From NCBI GenBank assembly GCA_014653975.1, contig JACWDR010000001.1, positions 152,001 through 216,000 on the forward strand: 64,000 nt of DNA, in the 5' to 3' direction. Under the pieces are notes generated by a model, which worked only from the letters and a program-made list of their open reading frames with translations, had not been told where the DNA came from and made no database searches. The stretch comes from Pelagibacterales bacterium SAG-MED20 (GTDB lineage: Bacteria > Pseudomonadota > Alphaproteobacteria > Pelagibacterales > Pelagibacteraceae). Positions 1 through 10,952 of this stretch are shown piece after piece (the first letter of the stretch is position 1; each line of letters opens with the position of its first letter). A program made the position numbers and the translations under genes.

Positions 1-51
1 CTATTAATTTCAAATTAAGACATATTTGTGTTTTTTCAATAAAGAAAATTT

Positions 52-564
52 ATGAATTTAAAAAAAAACCTCGTTTTTTTAGGCATGATGGGGTCTGGAA
101 AATCCTCTATAGGCAAATTAGTTTCGAAAAAACTAAATATTAAATTTATTGATATAGATAATATAATTGAAGACATGATGAATATGAGTATTTCAAATAT
201 ATTTAAAGAAAAAGGAGAAGATTATTTTAGAAACCTAGAAGAGAAAGTTACACTTAAAAATTTAAAAATGAATGATACTGTTATTGCTTTAGGTGGTGGC
301 AGTTTTATTAATGAAAAAATTAGAAAAGAAATTTTAACTAATCACTTATCTTTTTGGCTTTTTTGGGATGATACCATCCTAATTAAAAGAATTAAAGGTA
401 GTAAGAAAAGGCCATTGGCTGTTAAATCAAAAGATCATGAAATAAAACAGTTAATTAAAAAACGTTCAAAAATATACCAAAAAGCAAGATTTAAAATAAA
501 CTGTAATAAACTTACAAAAACTGAAATAGTAAAAAATATTATCAATATTTATGAAAGCAATTAA
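52..564 (+). CDS. aroK: Shikimate kinase
   Basis: Cytoplasmic kinase that phosphorylates shikimate at the 3-hydroxyl with ATP, the fifth step of the shikimate pathway to aromatic amino acids. The 170-residue protein has the usual family length. A Walker A loop GMMGSGKSS lies at residues 11-19, an FIDID acidic segment near residue 32, the substrate-binding GGG near residue 82, and an LID-type KKRPL segment near residue 118. The ATG at 52 gives a normal N-terminus. The 3' end overlaps aroB by 14 bp, so the two are almost certainly translationally coupled. The first 51 bases of the window hold no recognisable gene. Confidence 0.95.
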   Translation: MNLKKNLVFLGMMGSGKSSIGKLVSKKLNIKFIDIDNIIEDMMNMSISNIFKEKGEDYFRNLEEKVTLKNLKMNDTVIALGGGSFINEKIRKEILTNHLSFWLFWDDTILIKRIKGSKKRPLAVKSKDHEIKQLIKKRSKIYQKARFKINCNKLTKTEIVKNIINIYESN

Positions 565-1657
565 ATTACAAGTTACAACCGCAACTCAAGACTATCCAAT
601 TATTATTGGAAAAAATATTTTTAATAAACTAAATAGACTTTTAAGAGAAAACTCTATTAGTTTTAATCAATGTTTAGTCGTTCTAGATACTAATATTCCT
701 AAAAAAATAACAAATGAAATTTTGAATTTTCTACCTAAAAAAAAAATAATTAAACATTATTTTAATGCTAGTGAAATAAATAAAAAACAAAAAAGTGTTG
801 ATAGAATTCTGTCAATACTTTTAAGTAAAAATTTTAATAGGAATGATTGTTTGATTTCTATCGGAGGGGGCATAACTGGAGACGTATCTGGCTTTGCTGC
901 TAGTATTTTTAAGAGAGGTATAAAGTGGGTTAATATTCCCTCTACTCTTCTAGCTCAAGTGGACTCATCAATTGGAGGAAAAACTGGAGTAAATAATATG
1001 TATGGTAAAAATCTCATTGGAACATTTTATCAACCAAACTTAGTCTTATCAGATATTAATTTTTTAAAATCACTCCCTAAACGAGAAATCATATGTGGAT
1101 ATGGAGAAATTTTAAAACATTCTTTAATTTCAGATAAAAGATTTTTTTTATTTTTAGATAAAGTTGGATCTAAGATTTTAGAATTGAAAAGCCCCTTTAT
1201 AGAAAAAGCGATTTATAAAAGCTGCATGATTAAAAAAAAAGTTGTTGAGTCTGATGAAAAAGAAACTAGCTTAAGAAAGATTTTAAACTTCGGTCACACA
1301 TTTGCTCATGCATACGAAGCTACACTTGGATATTCAAAAAGACTAAATCATGGTGAAGCTGTTATATTAGGTTTAAAAACAGCGACAAAATTTAGCCAAT
1401 TAAATAAAATTTTAAGCATTAAAGAGTATAAATTAATTGAAAATCATTTAATTAAGTTAAAACTTCCTAGAAATATAAATAAGTTTTTCAAAAAGAATGA
1501 TTTAAAAAAAATTTTATTATTTATGAAAAAGGATAAGAAAAATAATACAAAAAAAATAAACTTGGTATTGCTTAAAAGAATTGGATATCCGATATACAAA
1601 TTACAATTTAACGAAAAAATAATTAATTCTTTTTTAAAAAAAGAATTAGACAAGTAA
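551..1657 (+). CDS. aroB: 3-dehydroquinate synthase
   Basis: Converts DAHP to 3-dehydroquinate, the second step of the shikimate pathway, using NAD and a divalent metal. The 368 residues match the family length. Visible motifs are GGGITGDVSGFAAS for NAD binding, the block IPSTLLAQVDSSIGGKTGVN, and FGHTFAHA, which supplies metal-ligand histidines. It overlaps aroK upstream; the aroK-aroB pair is a common bacterial arrangement. Its 3' end overlaps the convergent bolA-like gene by 12 bp. Confidence 0.95.
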   Translation: MKAIKLQVTTATQDYPIIIGKNIFNKLNRLLRENSISFNQCLVVLDTNIPKKITNEILNFLPKKKIIKHYFNASEINKKQKSVDRILSILLSKNFNRNDCLISIGGGITGDVSGFAASIFKRGIKWVNIPSTLLAQVDSSIGGKTGVNNMYGKNLIGTFYQPNLVLSDINFLKSLPKREIICGYGEILKHSLISDKRFFLFLDKVGSKILELKSPFIEKAIYKSCMIKKKVVESDEKETSLRKILNFGHTFAHAYEATLGYSKRLNHGEAVILGLKTATKFSQLNKILSIKEYKLIENHLIKLKLPRNINKFFKKNDLKKILLFMKKDKKNNTKKINLVLLKRIGYPIYKLQFNEKIINSFLKKELDK

Positions 1658-1906
1658 TATTTGAATCGAGTGAATGTACTCTTTTAATTCAACATCTAAA
1701 ATATCATAAACTTTTTTTGTTGATTGTATTCTGTTTAATTTAGATAATTCTAGAGATTTAATCGTTAATTTTAAATGAAATTTACCTTCTTGATGGCCTT
1801 TATGACTTTTATGCAAAAAACTCTTGTCTTCAATTATTATATCCTGGATAATAATTTTTGCATTAAGCTTATTTTTAACAATTGCAATTAATTCATTTAT
1901 ATTCAT
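1646..1906 (-). CDS. BolA family protein
   Basis: Small BolA-type protein of 86 residues. BolA proteins work with monothiol glutaredoxins in iron-sulfur cluster handling or in transcription control. The family pattern is visible: a His-rich segment SHKGHQEGKFHLKLTI, then R..STKKVYDILD, then a C-terminal IHSIQI. I chose the ATG at 1906, giving MNINELIAIV; an in-frame ATG at 1933 would add nine poorly conserved residues and overlap the divergent J-domain gene. A BolA-like gene beside a J-domain gene and cobS-cobT is, from memory, a usual alphaproteobacterial order. The exact BolA subtype cannot be set from sequence alone. Confidence 0.85.
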   Translation of the reverse strand: MNINELIAIVKNKLNAKIIIQDIIIEDKSFLHKSHKGHQEGKFHLKLTIKSLELSKLNRIQSTKKVYDILDVELKEYIHSIQILLV

Positions 1907-1931
1907 AAATATTGTTTTATTATTATATAAC

Positions 1932-2459
1932 ATGAAAAATATTTGTGATTGGAATAATTGTTTTGAAATTGGTGAATATAGAGCACCAGTTGAAAAAGAT
2001 AATAGTAAAAACTTTAGATTGCTTTGTTTGTCTCATGTTAAAGAATTTAACAAAAATTGGAACTATTTTTCAGGTATGAATGATGAACAAGTGTTCAACT
2101 TCTTAAAATCAGACATGACATGGCACAAACCTACTCAAAGTTTTAGCTCTTCTGATAACTTTTTTAAAGTTCTATGGAACAACACGCTAAAAGATGAATT
2201 TGATAAAGTTAAGCACAAGAGTGAATACAATCATATGAGGCAATTTAAATTTGACCATCACGATATTAAAGCTTTTGGGATTTTAGGTGTTTCAGTAGGA
2301 CTAAAATGGGAAAAAATACAAAATAAGTTCAAAACTCTTGTCAAAAAATTTCACCCTGATATTAATTTGGGTAATAAACAATACGAAGAAAAACTTAAAT
2401 TAATCACTTTAGCTTACACTCAGCTAAAAAAAACATATAGGGAAAAAATTGACACCTAA
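1932..2459 (+). CDS. J-domain (DnaJ-like) protein
   Basis: Protein of 175 residues with a C-terminal J domain; the HPD tripeptide that stimulates DnaK ATPase is at residues 141-143. The N-terminal part has a C..NCFEIGEYRAP.. segment of unknown function, typical of alphaproteobacterial J-domain proteins encoded next to cobS. The open frame runs back to 1824, but that extension lies antisense to bolA and is hydrophobic, so ATG 1932 is the better start. The end overlaps cobS by 11 bp, implying co-translation and perhaps a chaperone role linked to the CobS-CobT machine; that link is inference. Confidence 0.85.
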   Translation: MKNICDWNNCFEIGEYRAPVEKDNSKNFRLLCLSHVKEFNKNWNYFSGMNDEQVFNFLKSDMTWHKPTQSFSSSDNFFKVLWNNTLKDEFDKVKHKSEYNHMRQFKFDHHDIKAFGILGVSVGLKWEKIQNKFKTLVKKFHPDINLGNKQYEEKLKLITLAYTQLKKTYREKIDT

Positions 2460-3423
2460 TTTAAATATACAACCCGACATTAAGATCTCATTAAATCAAA
2501 CTTTTGGAATTGACTCTACTATGGAAGTGGACGCATTTTCAAAAAAAAACGAGTATGTTCCTGAAATAGATAAAAATTATAAATTTGATAGAGATACAAC
2601 TCTTGCAATTATATCTGGCTTTGCATTCAATAAAAGAGTTTTAGTTCAAGGTTACCATGGAACTGGTAAATCCACTCATATAGAGCAGGTTGCAGCGCGA
2701 TTAAATTGGCCATGTATAAGAGTAAACTTAGACAGTCACATAAGTAGAATTGATCTTATTGGAAAAGATGCAATTATTCTAAAAGATGGAAAGCAAATTA
2801 CAGAATTCAAAGAAGGTATTTTACCTTGGTCTATTCAAAACCCAATAGCTCTTGTCTTTGATGAATACGATGCAGGTAGACCAGATGTGATGTTTGTAAT
2901 TCAACGTATATTAGAAGCTGAAGGAAATTTTACACTTTTAGATAAAAATAAAGTTATAAAACAGAATAAATATTTTAGATTATTTGCGACTTCTAATACA
3001 GTGGGGTTAGGAGATACAACAGGACTATATCACGGTACTCAGCAAATTAATCAGGGTCAAATGGATAGATGGAACATTGTTACTTCTTTAAATTACCTAA
3101 GTCTAGATAAAGAAATGGAAATTATTCTAGCAAAAAATAAAAATCTAAACAGTACCAAGGGAAAAGAAAAAGTTGCGAGTATGATTAAAGTTGCCTCATT
3201 AACTAGAAAAGGTTTTATAGCAGGAGACATATCTACAGTTATGAGTCCAAGAACTGTATTACATTGGGCTGAAAATACTGATATTTTTAAAGATACCGGT
3301 TATGCTTTCAGGGTTACATTCTTGAACAAGTGCGACGACATTGAAAAAAATATTATAGCTGAGTATTATCAAAGATGTTTTGGAGAAGAATTGCCGGAGT
3401 CTATGATTAATGTTCAGATTTAA
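2449..3423 (+). CDS. cobS: CobS-type AAA+ ATPase (cobaltochelatase subunit homologue)
   Basis: MoxR-like AAA+ ATPase of 324 residues. In cobalamin producers CobS, CobT and CobN together insert cobalt into hydrogenobyrinate diamide. Walker A GYHGTGKST is at residues 68-76 and Walker B ALVFDEYDA near 134-142. The sequence is strongly CobS-like along its length, including RLNWPC.RVNLDSH and the LPESMINV C-terminus. The start is a TTG at 2449 inside the J-domain gene; it gives MTPNLNIQPDIK, which fits the family N-terminus. The next ATG, at 2521, would cut conserved residues. No cobN or other cobalamin gene is in the window. Confidence 0.92.
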   Translation: MTPNLNIQPDIKISLNQTFGIDSTMEVDAFSKKNEYVPEIDKNYKFDRDTTLAIISGFAFNKRVLVQGYHGTGKSTHIEQVAARLNWPCIRVNLDSHISRIDLIGKDAIILKDGKQITEFKEGILPWSIQNPIALVFDEYDAGRPDVMFVIQRILEAEGNFTLLDKNKVIKQNKYFRLFATSNTVGLGDTTGLYHGTQQINQGQMDRWNIVTSLNYLSLDKEMEIILAKNKNLNSTKGKEKVASMIKVASLTRKGFIAGDISTVMSPRTVLHWAENTDIFKDTGYAFRVTFLNKCDDIEKNIIAEYYQRCFGEELPESMINVQI

Positions 3424-5229
3424 ATGAGTAATAAAGAAAATAATTTTAAAGAACAATTTAAGCAAGCACTAATTTCTACAGAAAAAGTAATTTCTGATGA
3501 CTATAAAACAGATATTAAAAAGCCTGAAAAAGATCAAGATATTAAAAAAATAGATTTTTTTGATATAAAAAATTTATCAAATAGACATGATTTTATCAAG
3601 TTACGAGCAGAAGCAGACTCTAGGGCACTAAATAAAAAATTTTCAGATAAGGAAATATTTAATAAAAATTTACCGATAAATCCTTCTTGTAAGTCTTTAT
3701 ACAATATTGCTGAAAAAATTAGGTATGAAGTTTTGGGTTGTAAAATGCTTAAAGGTGTCGAAAAAAATTTAAGTGAAAACTATGATCAAAAAATAAATAC
3801 ACACCAGAAAGATCAATTAAAAAATAAAGAAGATGTTTCTGTAATTGATGCTTTTGAATTATACATGTTAAAAAAATTTTTTGATCTAAAACTTAACAAA
3901 GTTACCTCAAAAATGCTAAGTTTTTGGGAAAAAGATTTTGATACTTCCATTGAAAAACATATAAATTTTTTAAAGGAAAACCTTGAAAATCAAAATGACT
4001 ATAGTTCAAAATTTTCTGAGATTTTTGCAAATATGGATATTTTAAATTCTGATGACAAAGATAATAAAAAAGAAAATAATAAAAAAGAAAGTGAACAAGA
4101 GAATAAACCTGAGGGTAATTACGAAAATCAATCTGACAATGAAGAGGAAAGTAAACAAGACCTTAACCAAAAAAGTCTAGACGCTGGCATTGATCTAAGC
4201 GATCAAAATATGGATGAACAATTAGAAGGTACTGATTCTTTAGAAGAAAGTGTGGAAAATATTTTACAAAAAACAAACACTCAAAATATAGATCAAGAAT
4301 ATAAAATATTTACAACAAAGTTTGATGAAGTTTCAAAGGCTGAAAACCTAGAGGATATTAAAGAAACACAGAAATTAAGAAAAAATTTAGACCAACAACT
4401 TATCGGATTTCAAGATTTAATAACTAAACTTGCTAATAAACTTCAAAGGCAACTCCTTGCAAAACAAAATAGAGCTTGGGAGTTTGACCTTGAAGAAGGC
4501 TTGTTAGATAGCTCTAAATTAACTAGAGTTATTATGGATCCATATAACTCCTTATCTTTTATGAAGGAAAAAGACCTAGATTTTAAGGATACAATAGTAA
4601 CACTATTAATAGATAATTCAGGATCTATGAGGGGTAGACCGATAACTATAGCAGCACTTTGTGCTGACATACTATCTAGAACTTTGGAAAGATGCTCAGT
4701 AAAAGTTGAAGTTTTAGGGTTTACTACAAAAAACTGGAAAGGTGGAAAAAGTAGAGAAGAATGGGCCAGAAATGAAAAACCAAAAAACCCTGGAAGACTT
4801 AACGACTTAAGACATATCATTTATAAAGGAGCAGACACACCATGGAGACAATCAAAAAATAATATTGGCTTGATGCTTAAGGAAGGATTATTAAAAGAAA
4901 ATATTGATGGTGAAGCAATATCTTGGGCCTTCAGCAGAATTAAAAAGAGGAAAGAAGAGAGAAAAATTCTAATGGTAATTTCTGATGGGGCTCCTGTAGA
5001 TGACTCAACGTTATCTGTTAATTCAGGTGATTTTTTAGAAAAACATCTAAAAAAAATAGTGAAATTTATAGAGAATAAAAGTGATGTAGAAATTTTAGCT
5101 ATAGGAATTGGTCACGATGTTTCTAGATATTATAATAAAGCTATTAAAATAACAGATGTTAATGAATTAGGTGACGTAATGATTTCTCAACTTAGTGGTC
5201 TATTTGAAAATAAAGGTAAATTGCATTAA
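3424..5229 (+). CDS. cobT: CobT-type VWA protein (cobaltochelatase subunit homologue)
   Basis: Partner of CobS, 601 residues, starting directly after the cobS stop. The C-terminal third is a von Willebrand A domain with the MIDAS motif DNSGSM from residue 397, then [16 protein letters not shown] and ISDGAPVDD, all typical of CobT. The middle, roughly residues 205-285, is a low-complexity region rich in Asp, Glu, Asn, Gln and Lys, as in other CobT proteins. The stop shares a TTAA with the convergent regB stop. Whether it serves a chelatase or another metal or protein-remodelling job is open, since no CobN is seen. Confidence 0.92.
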   Translation: MSNKENNFKEQFKQALISTEKVISDDYKTDIKKPEKDQDIKKIDFFDIKNLSNRHDFIKLRAEADSRALNKKFSDKEIFNKNLPINPSCKSLYNIAEKIRYEVLGCKMLKGVEKNLSENYDQKINTHQKDQLKNKEDVSVIDAFELYMLKKFFDLKLNKVTSKMLSFWEKDFDTSIEKHINFLKENLENQNDYSSKFSEIFANMDILNSDDKDNKKENNKKESEQENKPEGNYENQSDNEEESKQDLNQKSLDAGIDLSDQNMDEQLEGTDSLEESVENILQKTNTQNIDQEYKIFTTKFDEVSKAENLEDIKETQKLRKNLDQQLIGFQDLITKLANKLQRQLLAKQNRAWEFDLEEGLLDSSKLTRVIMDPYNSLSFMKEKDLDFKDTIVTLLIDNSGSMRGRPITIAALCADILSRTLERCSVKVEVLGFTTKNWKGGKSREEWARNEKPKNPGRLNDLRHIIYKGADTPWRQSKNNIGLMLKEGLLKENIDGEAISWAFSRIKKRKEERKILMVISDGAPVDDSTLSVNSGDFLEKHLKKIVKFIENKSDVEILAIGIGHDVSRYYNKAIKITDVNELGDVMISQLSGLFENKGKLH

Positions 5230-6506
5230 AGTTTTAATAAATCTTTATTTTTCCACTTAATATTTACTTCTGCACCGCCTCTAGTCTTTGAATTTCTACA
5301 AAGAATTGTAGCATAATTTTTTTCTAATAAAGTTTTTCCTATAAAAATTCCAAGGCCTAGCCCAGATTTAGATTTTGTGGAGGGCCGGAATGATTTTATA
5401 TATGGTTCTCCAATTTTACTTAAAACTTCTTTTGGATAACCCTCACCATCATCCTCAATTATAACTTCTGTAAAATCACTATCACTTTTAATATTTATAA
5501 AAACTTTACTTTTAGAAAATTTATTTGCGTTACCAATAAAATTTCTCAGTCCATAAACAATCTCAATAGATTTAGTAATATTTAAGGAATTAGAATTTTG
5601 ATCACAATTTAAAATGAACTCCTTCTTACTTATCTCTTGAAATGATTTTATAATTTCGATTATATATTCATTCATAGTTAAATCCCTATCAATAAATTCG
5701 TCCTCAATAGTTGGATTTAACGTTAATTTTTTTAGTATGTCACTACACCTTTCTATTTGACTTACTAGTAACTCAACATCTTTTTTGACTTCAGGGTCAT
5801 CTTTAAATTGACTCAATAGATCTGAAGATATAATTTTTATTGTTGAAAAAGGAGTTCCTAATGAATGAGCTGCAGCAGCAGCTTGGCCTCCAAGTGATAA
5901 AAGTTCATGTTCTTTTGACATTATTTCTTCCATTTTATTTAATGCTTCTTTTTTTATTCTAGATTCTTTTCCAAATGTCAGAGCAAAATAATTTAAAAAA
6001 ATTAAAGCTACAATTAAAGCAATAGGAATAGAATAATAATAATAAGGGCTTACATGAAAATGCTCATTAAGAGGATATGGCAAAGGATTTTTAAAAAATG
6101 TAAGAAAAATAATAGTTAATGAAGTTATTGTAACTAATAACAAATTGCTTCTAAATCCTAAGTTAGATGATGAAAAAATAGTTGGTACAATTAGAAATAT
6201 ACAAAAAGGGTTACTTATTCCACCAGTTAAATATAATAAACAACTTAGCGCTAATATGTCTATTAATAAAAAAAAGAATGCATTTTTATCTAACAGTTGA
6301 GTTTTTTGACTAACATAGATTAAATATAAATTACTAATTACAGCTATAAAAATTATTAAATTTGCATAAATAAAATTAAATTTAAAATTGAATATAAAAT
6401 AAACTAAGTTAATAGTTGCTAATTGACCAATAATAGCAATCCATCTTAAATTTATGTATGTCGATTTTTTGAGAGAAAAATATTTTGAAGTTTCAAAAAA
6501 CTTCAT
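5226..6506 (-). CDS. regB: RegB/PrrB-type redox sensor histidine kinase
   Basis: Membrane sensor kinase of 426 residues. Several hydrophobic segments fill residues 20-175, then come a dimerisation/H-box domain and a C-terminal HATPase. The quinone-sensing motif GGISNPF is at residues 95-101. The phospho-acceptor His is residue 214 in [15 protein letters not shown], and the redox-active Cys is residue 254 in IERCSDIL, both RegB hallmarks. ATPase boxes IEDDGEGYP and SGLGLGIFI are present. It starts two bases after the gyrB stop on the same strand. The response regulator RegA is not in the window. Confidence 0.9.
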   Translation of the reverse strand: MKFFETSKYFSLKKSTYINLRWIAIIGQLATINLVYFIFNFKFNFIYANLIIFIAVISNLYLIYVSQKTQLLDKNAFFFLLIDILALSCLLYLTGGISNPFCIFLIVPTIFSSSNLGFRSNLLLVTITSLTIIFLTFFKNPLPYPLNEHFHVSPYYYYSIPIALIVALIFLNYFALTFGKESRIKKEALNKMEEIMSKEHELLSLGGQAAAAAHSLGTPFSTIKIISSDLLSQFKDDPEVKKDVELLVSQIERCSDILKKLTLNPTIEDEFIDRDLTMNEYIIEIIKSFQEISKKEFILNCDQNSNSLNITKSIEIVYGLRNFIGNANKFSKSKVFINIKSDSDFTEVIIEDDGEGYPKEVLSKIGEPYIKSFRPSTKSKSGLGLGIFIGKTLLEKNYATILCRNSKTRGGAEVNIKWKNKDLLKL

Positions 6507-6508
6507 TA

Positions 6509-8567
<2,059 letters not shown>

Positions 8568-8731
8568 AATTTTATTATTGGGAATTAAATAATTATAACA
8601 TTTTTATAAAAAAAGAGGAAAATTAATTGTATTAATACAATTAAAATTATTAAATAAGCTCCAATTTCTATAGTTTTTCTTAGTTAATTTTGATTATAAA
8701 TTATTTAAATTTTAAGTATAAAAAGTTAACT
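8568..8731. other. Intergenic region upstream of gyrB
   Basis: A 164-base, very A+T-rich gap between the gyrB start and the 3' end of the methyltransferase gene, both on the minus strand. It must carry the gyrB promoter. I see no clear hairpin terminator, operator palindrome or small ORF. Confidence 0.5.
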
Positions 8732-9580
8732 TTATTTTTTTTTAATTATAGCAATTTCATTCATATTTCCCTTAAAAGTTTTAATATAATCAAAAGTTTT
8801 TAGAAAATAGTTTTTAGATTTTTCATCAATGTATGGAGAGTTAAAATCTTTATTTTTAACAATATTCCCCAGTATTGTCTTAAGATCAGGAAACTCTTGA
8901 TTTAACCTCATGTCTTCCCTCGTCTCAGGAAAATCTAACTCTTCAACAATAAAATACCCACCAGACTCAACTGTTGGAAAAAGCAAAAATAATGAAATAA
9001 TTTGATCTTTTAACATATGGCTTGCGTCTTCAATTATAATTTTAAATGAAATATTTAAATCAACTATTTTTTTTTTAATCGATTGATTTGAACTTGAGTC
9101 TACATAAAGAGTTTTTATTCTTTTAGATCTATATTTAAACATATCAGGATTTATATCTGCTCCATAAATATTTGCCTTTTTAAAATAAAAGAATAAAGCG
9201 GCAGATGCATTTCCATAAAATGAACCAATTTCCATTATATTAATTTCCTCATTTTTTATATTAAAAAAAATTTCATTATAAAATTTAGAATACCCGTGTG
9301 CTGTGATTATATTTGAGTTTTTTTTTGAGGGTTGAGTATATTGATTAGTAAAATTTTCTCCTTTATCACTATTAAAATATTCAAATAAATAATTTATGTC
9401 TTTATCAAATAAAAAACTATTTTTAATAGAAAATTTATCTAAATTAGTTTTTTTTTCAAAATAAAAAAAATTTATAAAATACTTAATTGGTATAATTATT
9501 AATAAAAAAAATTTTCTTGATAAGGATGCTTTTTTTACTCTATGTCTATAAAAAAGATTATAAAATGTTTTAAGTTTCAT
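8732..9580 (-). CDS. Class I SAM-dependent methyltransferase, probable glycan modification
   Basis: Protein of 282 residues. A Rossmann-type methyltransferase core is suggested by NIMEIGSFYGNASAALFF (motif I), IYGADINPD (acidic residue after strand 2) and IIIEDASHML followed by GGYFIVEEL, a pattern seen in macrocin/cephalosporin-type O-methyltransferases (CmcI-like). The N-terminal 80 residues are basic and A+T-driven. It lies 11 bases after the DUF4422-like gene on the same strand, which suggests that it methylates a surface sugar; the acceptor is unknown. Confidence 0.7.
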   Translation of the reverse strand: MKLKTFYNLFYRHRVKKASLSRKFFLLIIIPIKYFINFFYFEKKTNLDKFSIKNSFLFDKDINYLFEYFNSDKGENFTNQYTQPSKKNSNIITAHGYSKFYNEIFFNIKNEEINIMEIGSFYGNASAALFFYFKKANIYGADINPDMFKYRSKRIKTLYVDSSSNQSIKKKIVDLNISFKIIIEDASHMLKDQIISLFLLFPTVESGGYFIVEELDFPETREDMRLNQEFPDLKTILGNIVKNKDFNSPYIDEKSKNYFLKTFDYIKTFKGNMNEIAIIKKK

Positions 9581-9591
9581 AAATTGTGCCT

Positions 9592-10392
9592 TTATTTGTT
9601 TATATCAAAAAATGTCCAATACCACTGAATACATTTTGTTTTTTTTTTAAACCAAAAAGATGCATATCTTTCTGCTAGATATGCATAAAGTCTTTTTTGA
9701 TCATAACCTTTTAATTTTTGTAAACCAAAAATTTTTTCACATTTAAAAAGCCAATCGAACAAATCTTTAAACCATTTTTGTAAAAAAAACTTTTTTGATA
9801 TATACATAATATTTGGATTAAATTTATTATTATCATTAATGTATTTTCTAAATTCTTCTTTATCGTCATTATTTAAAAGATCTATTGCTTCATCTAAAAC
9901 TCCATAACCATGGTGCATATCAAAATGCAATTTAATATTTTGTTTTTTAGAGTTATAGAATATTGAAGGATCTTTAATAAGATTTTTCCATCCTCTTTTT
10001 AAAATTTTCATTTTTTTTGGTTTATTTACATTTATTGGTTTACATATAACGCTTTCGAATTTATTCCATTTTTTTGAAGGTTTTGTTAATATATTGTCTT
10101 GGAGATCTTGATATGATTTTATTTTAACTTTTTTTTTAAGCCAAAATCTTCTTTTTTGACAAAAACCTATCCAAATTTTATCGTCATACCTTGATAACTT
10201 ATTTTTCCAAAACCAATAGTGAAATGTTAATTCAGAGTAATTTTCTTCTTTTTTTTGAATATTTTTTTTATTTTTAATATTTATATATTTCTTTGAAAAA
10301 TTTTTTTTACCTACACCAACTAAATCTAAATCTAAGTTTTCTAATAAACGAGATTCTATGTCACTCACACAAAACATTTTAATTTTTGACAT
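9592..10392 (-). CDS. DUF4422-like putative glycosyltransferase
   Basis: Protein of 266 residues rich in Lys, Phe and Trp. The segment ELTFHYWFWKNKLS..DKIWIGFCQKRRFW resembles the Glu-Leu-Thr...Trp-Lys-Asn...Ile-Gly-x-x-x-x-Arg-Arg-Tyr/Phe signature of DUF4422 proteins, found in capsule and LPS gene clusters. A C-terminal YLAERYASFWF also fits that family. There is no signal peptide. It precedes the methyltransferase gene by 11 bases. Its assignment to glycan assembly rests on this resemblance and on its neighbours; the sugar is unknown. Confidence 0.6.
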   Translation of the reverse strand: MSKIKMFCVSDIESRLLENLDLDLVGVGKKNFSKKYINIKNKKNIQKKEENYSELTFHYWFWKNKLSRYDDKIWIGFCQKRRFWLKKKVKIKSYQDLQDNILTKPSKKWNKFESVICKPINVNKPKKMKILKRGWKNLIKDPSIFYNSKKQNIKLHFDMHHGYGVLDEAIDLLNNDDKEEFRKYINDNNKFNPNIMYISKKFFLQKWFKDLFDWLFKCEKIFGLQKLKGYDQKRLYAYLAERYASFWFKKKTKCIQWYWTFFDINK

Positions 10393-10565
10393 ACTTATTT
10401 TAAGACTTATTTATATTTTTCTTATTATTCAAATTTTTTATCTCACTAATTGTGACAGAGAAAATTTGTAGAACCTGTAAATTTTATCTTTGATGATATC
10501 ATGTACAGTACACATGCTTTGTAAGCATGTGTACTACTAAATAAAAATAATTTTTTATTTAAAAT
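10393..10565. other. Leader region with two inverted repeats
   Basis: Non-coding A+T-rich DNA between the 19-codon ORF and the DUF4422-like gene. It holds an imperfect inverted repeat at 10461-10485 (AAAATTTGTAG / CTGTAAATTTT) and a perfect hairpin at 10507-10535. It probably separates the tRNA-Ser transcript from the glycan genes. No T tract follows the hairpins, so they are not clear intrinsic terminators. Confidence 0.5.
10507..10535. repeat. Perfect 11-bp hairpin resembling a tRNA-Ser anticodon arm
   Basis: AGTACACATGC and GCATGTGTACT pair perfectly around a 7-nt loop. The stretch 10505-10531 matches 10730-10756, the anticodon-arm region of the nearby tRNA-Ser, at 21 of 27 positions by hand alignment, and the loop is also 7 nt. 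It may be a remnant or mimic of that arm, or chance similarity. Confidence 0.5.
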
Positions 10566-10625
10566 TTAATTTGAAAAATGGGACCATGCCCACCATGCTG
10601 CTGCCAATATTACCACTACTTCCAT
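10566..10625 (-). CDS. Putative 19-residue hydrophobic peptide
   Basis: Small ORF MEVVVILAAAWWAWSHFSN, ending in TAA. An AAGGAGA ribosome binding site lies about 6 bases before the ATG, stronger than most in this window. The peptide is hydrophobic with three Trp and could sit in the inner membrane. It starts about 66 bases downstream of tRNA-Ser on the same strand and may share its transcript. I recognise no family. The strong Shine-Dalgarno is the main evidence, so this remains a candidate. Confidence 0.5.
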   Translation of the reverse strand: MEVVVILAAAWWAWSHFSN

Positions 10626-10691
10626 TTTATTCTCCTTGTTTGATTCGTAAATAATATAACATTACTTCGTTCCTTTTTTAACAACAAATTA

Positions 10692-10781
10692 TGGCGGAGA
10701 GAGTGGGATTCGAACCCACGGTACCTTTGACAGTACACACACTTTCCAAGCGTGCGCCTTAAACCACTCGGCCATCTCTCC
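10692..10781 (-). tRNA. tRNA-Ser (anticodon GGA)
   Basis: Read on the minus strand, a complete class II tRNA of 90 bases including an encoded CCA. The acceptor stem GGAGAGA pairs with TCTCTCC, with discriminator G. The anticodon stem CACGC/GTGTG holds loop TTGGAAA, so the anticodon is GGA and reads UCC/UCU. A long variable arm and the T-loop GTTCGAATC are present. Glycan-related genes lie on both sides. Confidence 0.96.
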
Positions 10782-10952
10782 TTTTAAAATTTGAAATTAA
10801 CATATTTATCGTCTTATAAAACTAATTCTATATGGTAATTTGCTTATTTAAATCTAGATTAGTTCATCACAGTTATAAAAATTGATTTTGTTATCAAATT
10901 TAATATGCATAATTAAGTCTAAATTTCTAAATATTATTAGTTAAAATTTAAT
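10782..10952. other. Divergent promoter region, tRNA-Ser / epimerase
   Basis: A 171-base A+T-rich gap between the 5' end of tRNA-Ser (minus strand) and the epimerase gene (plus strand). It must hold promoters for both directions. I see no palindrome or ORF worth calling. Confidence 0.5.

Noticed and set aside
1824..1931. Hydrophobic N-terminal extension of the J-domain gene
   Set aside because: It overlaps the bolA coding sequence in antisense and is not found in J-domain proteins of this type; ATG 1932 is preferred.
4443..4820. 125-codon frame on the minus strand
   Set aside because: Antisense to the VWA region of cobT; a composition shadow with no recognisable domain.
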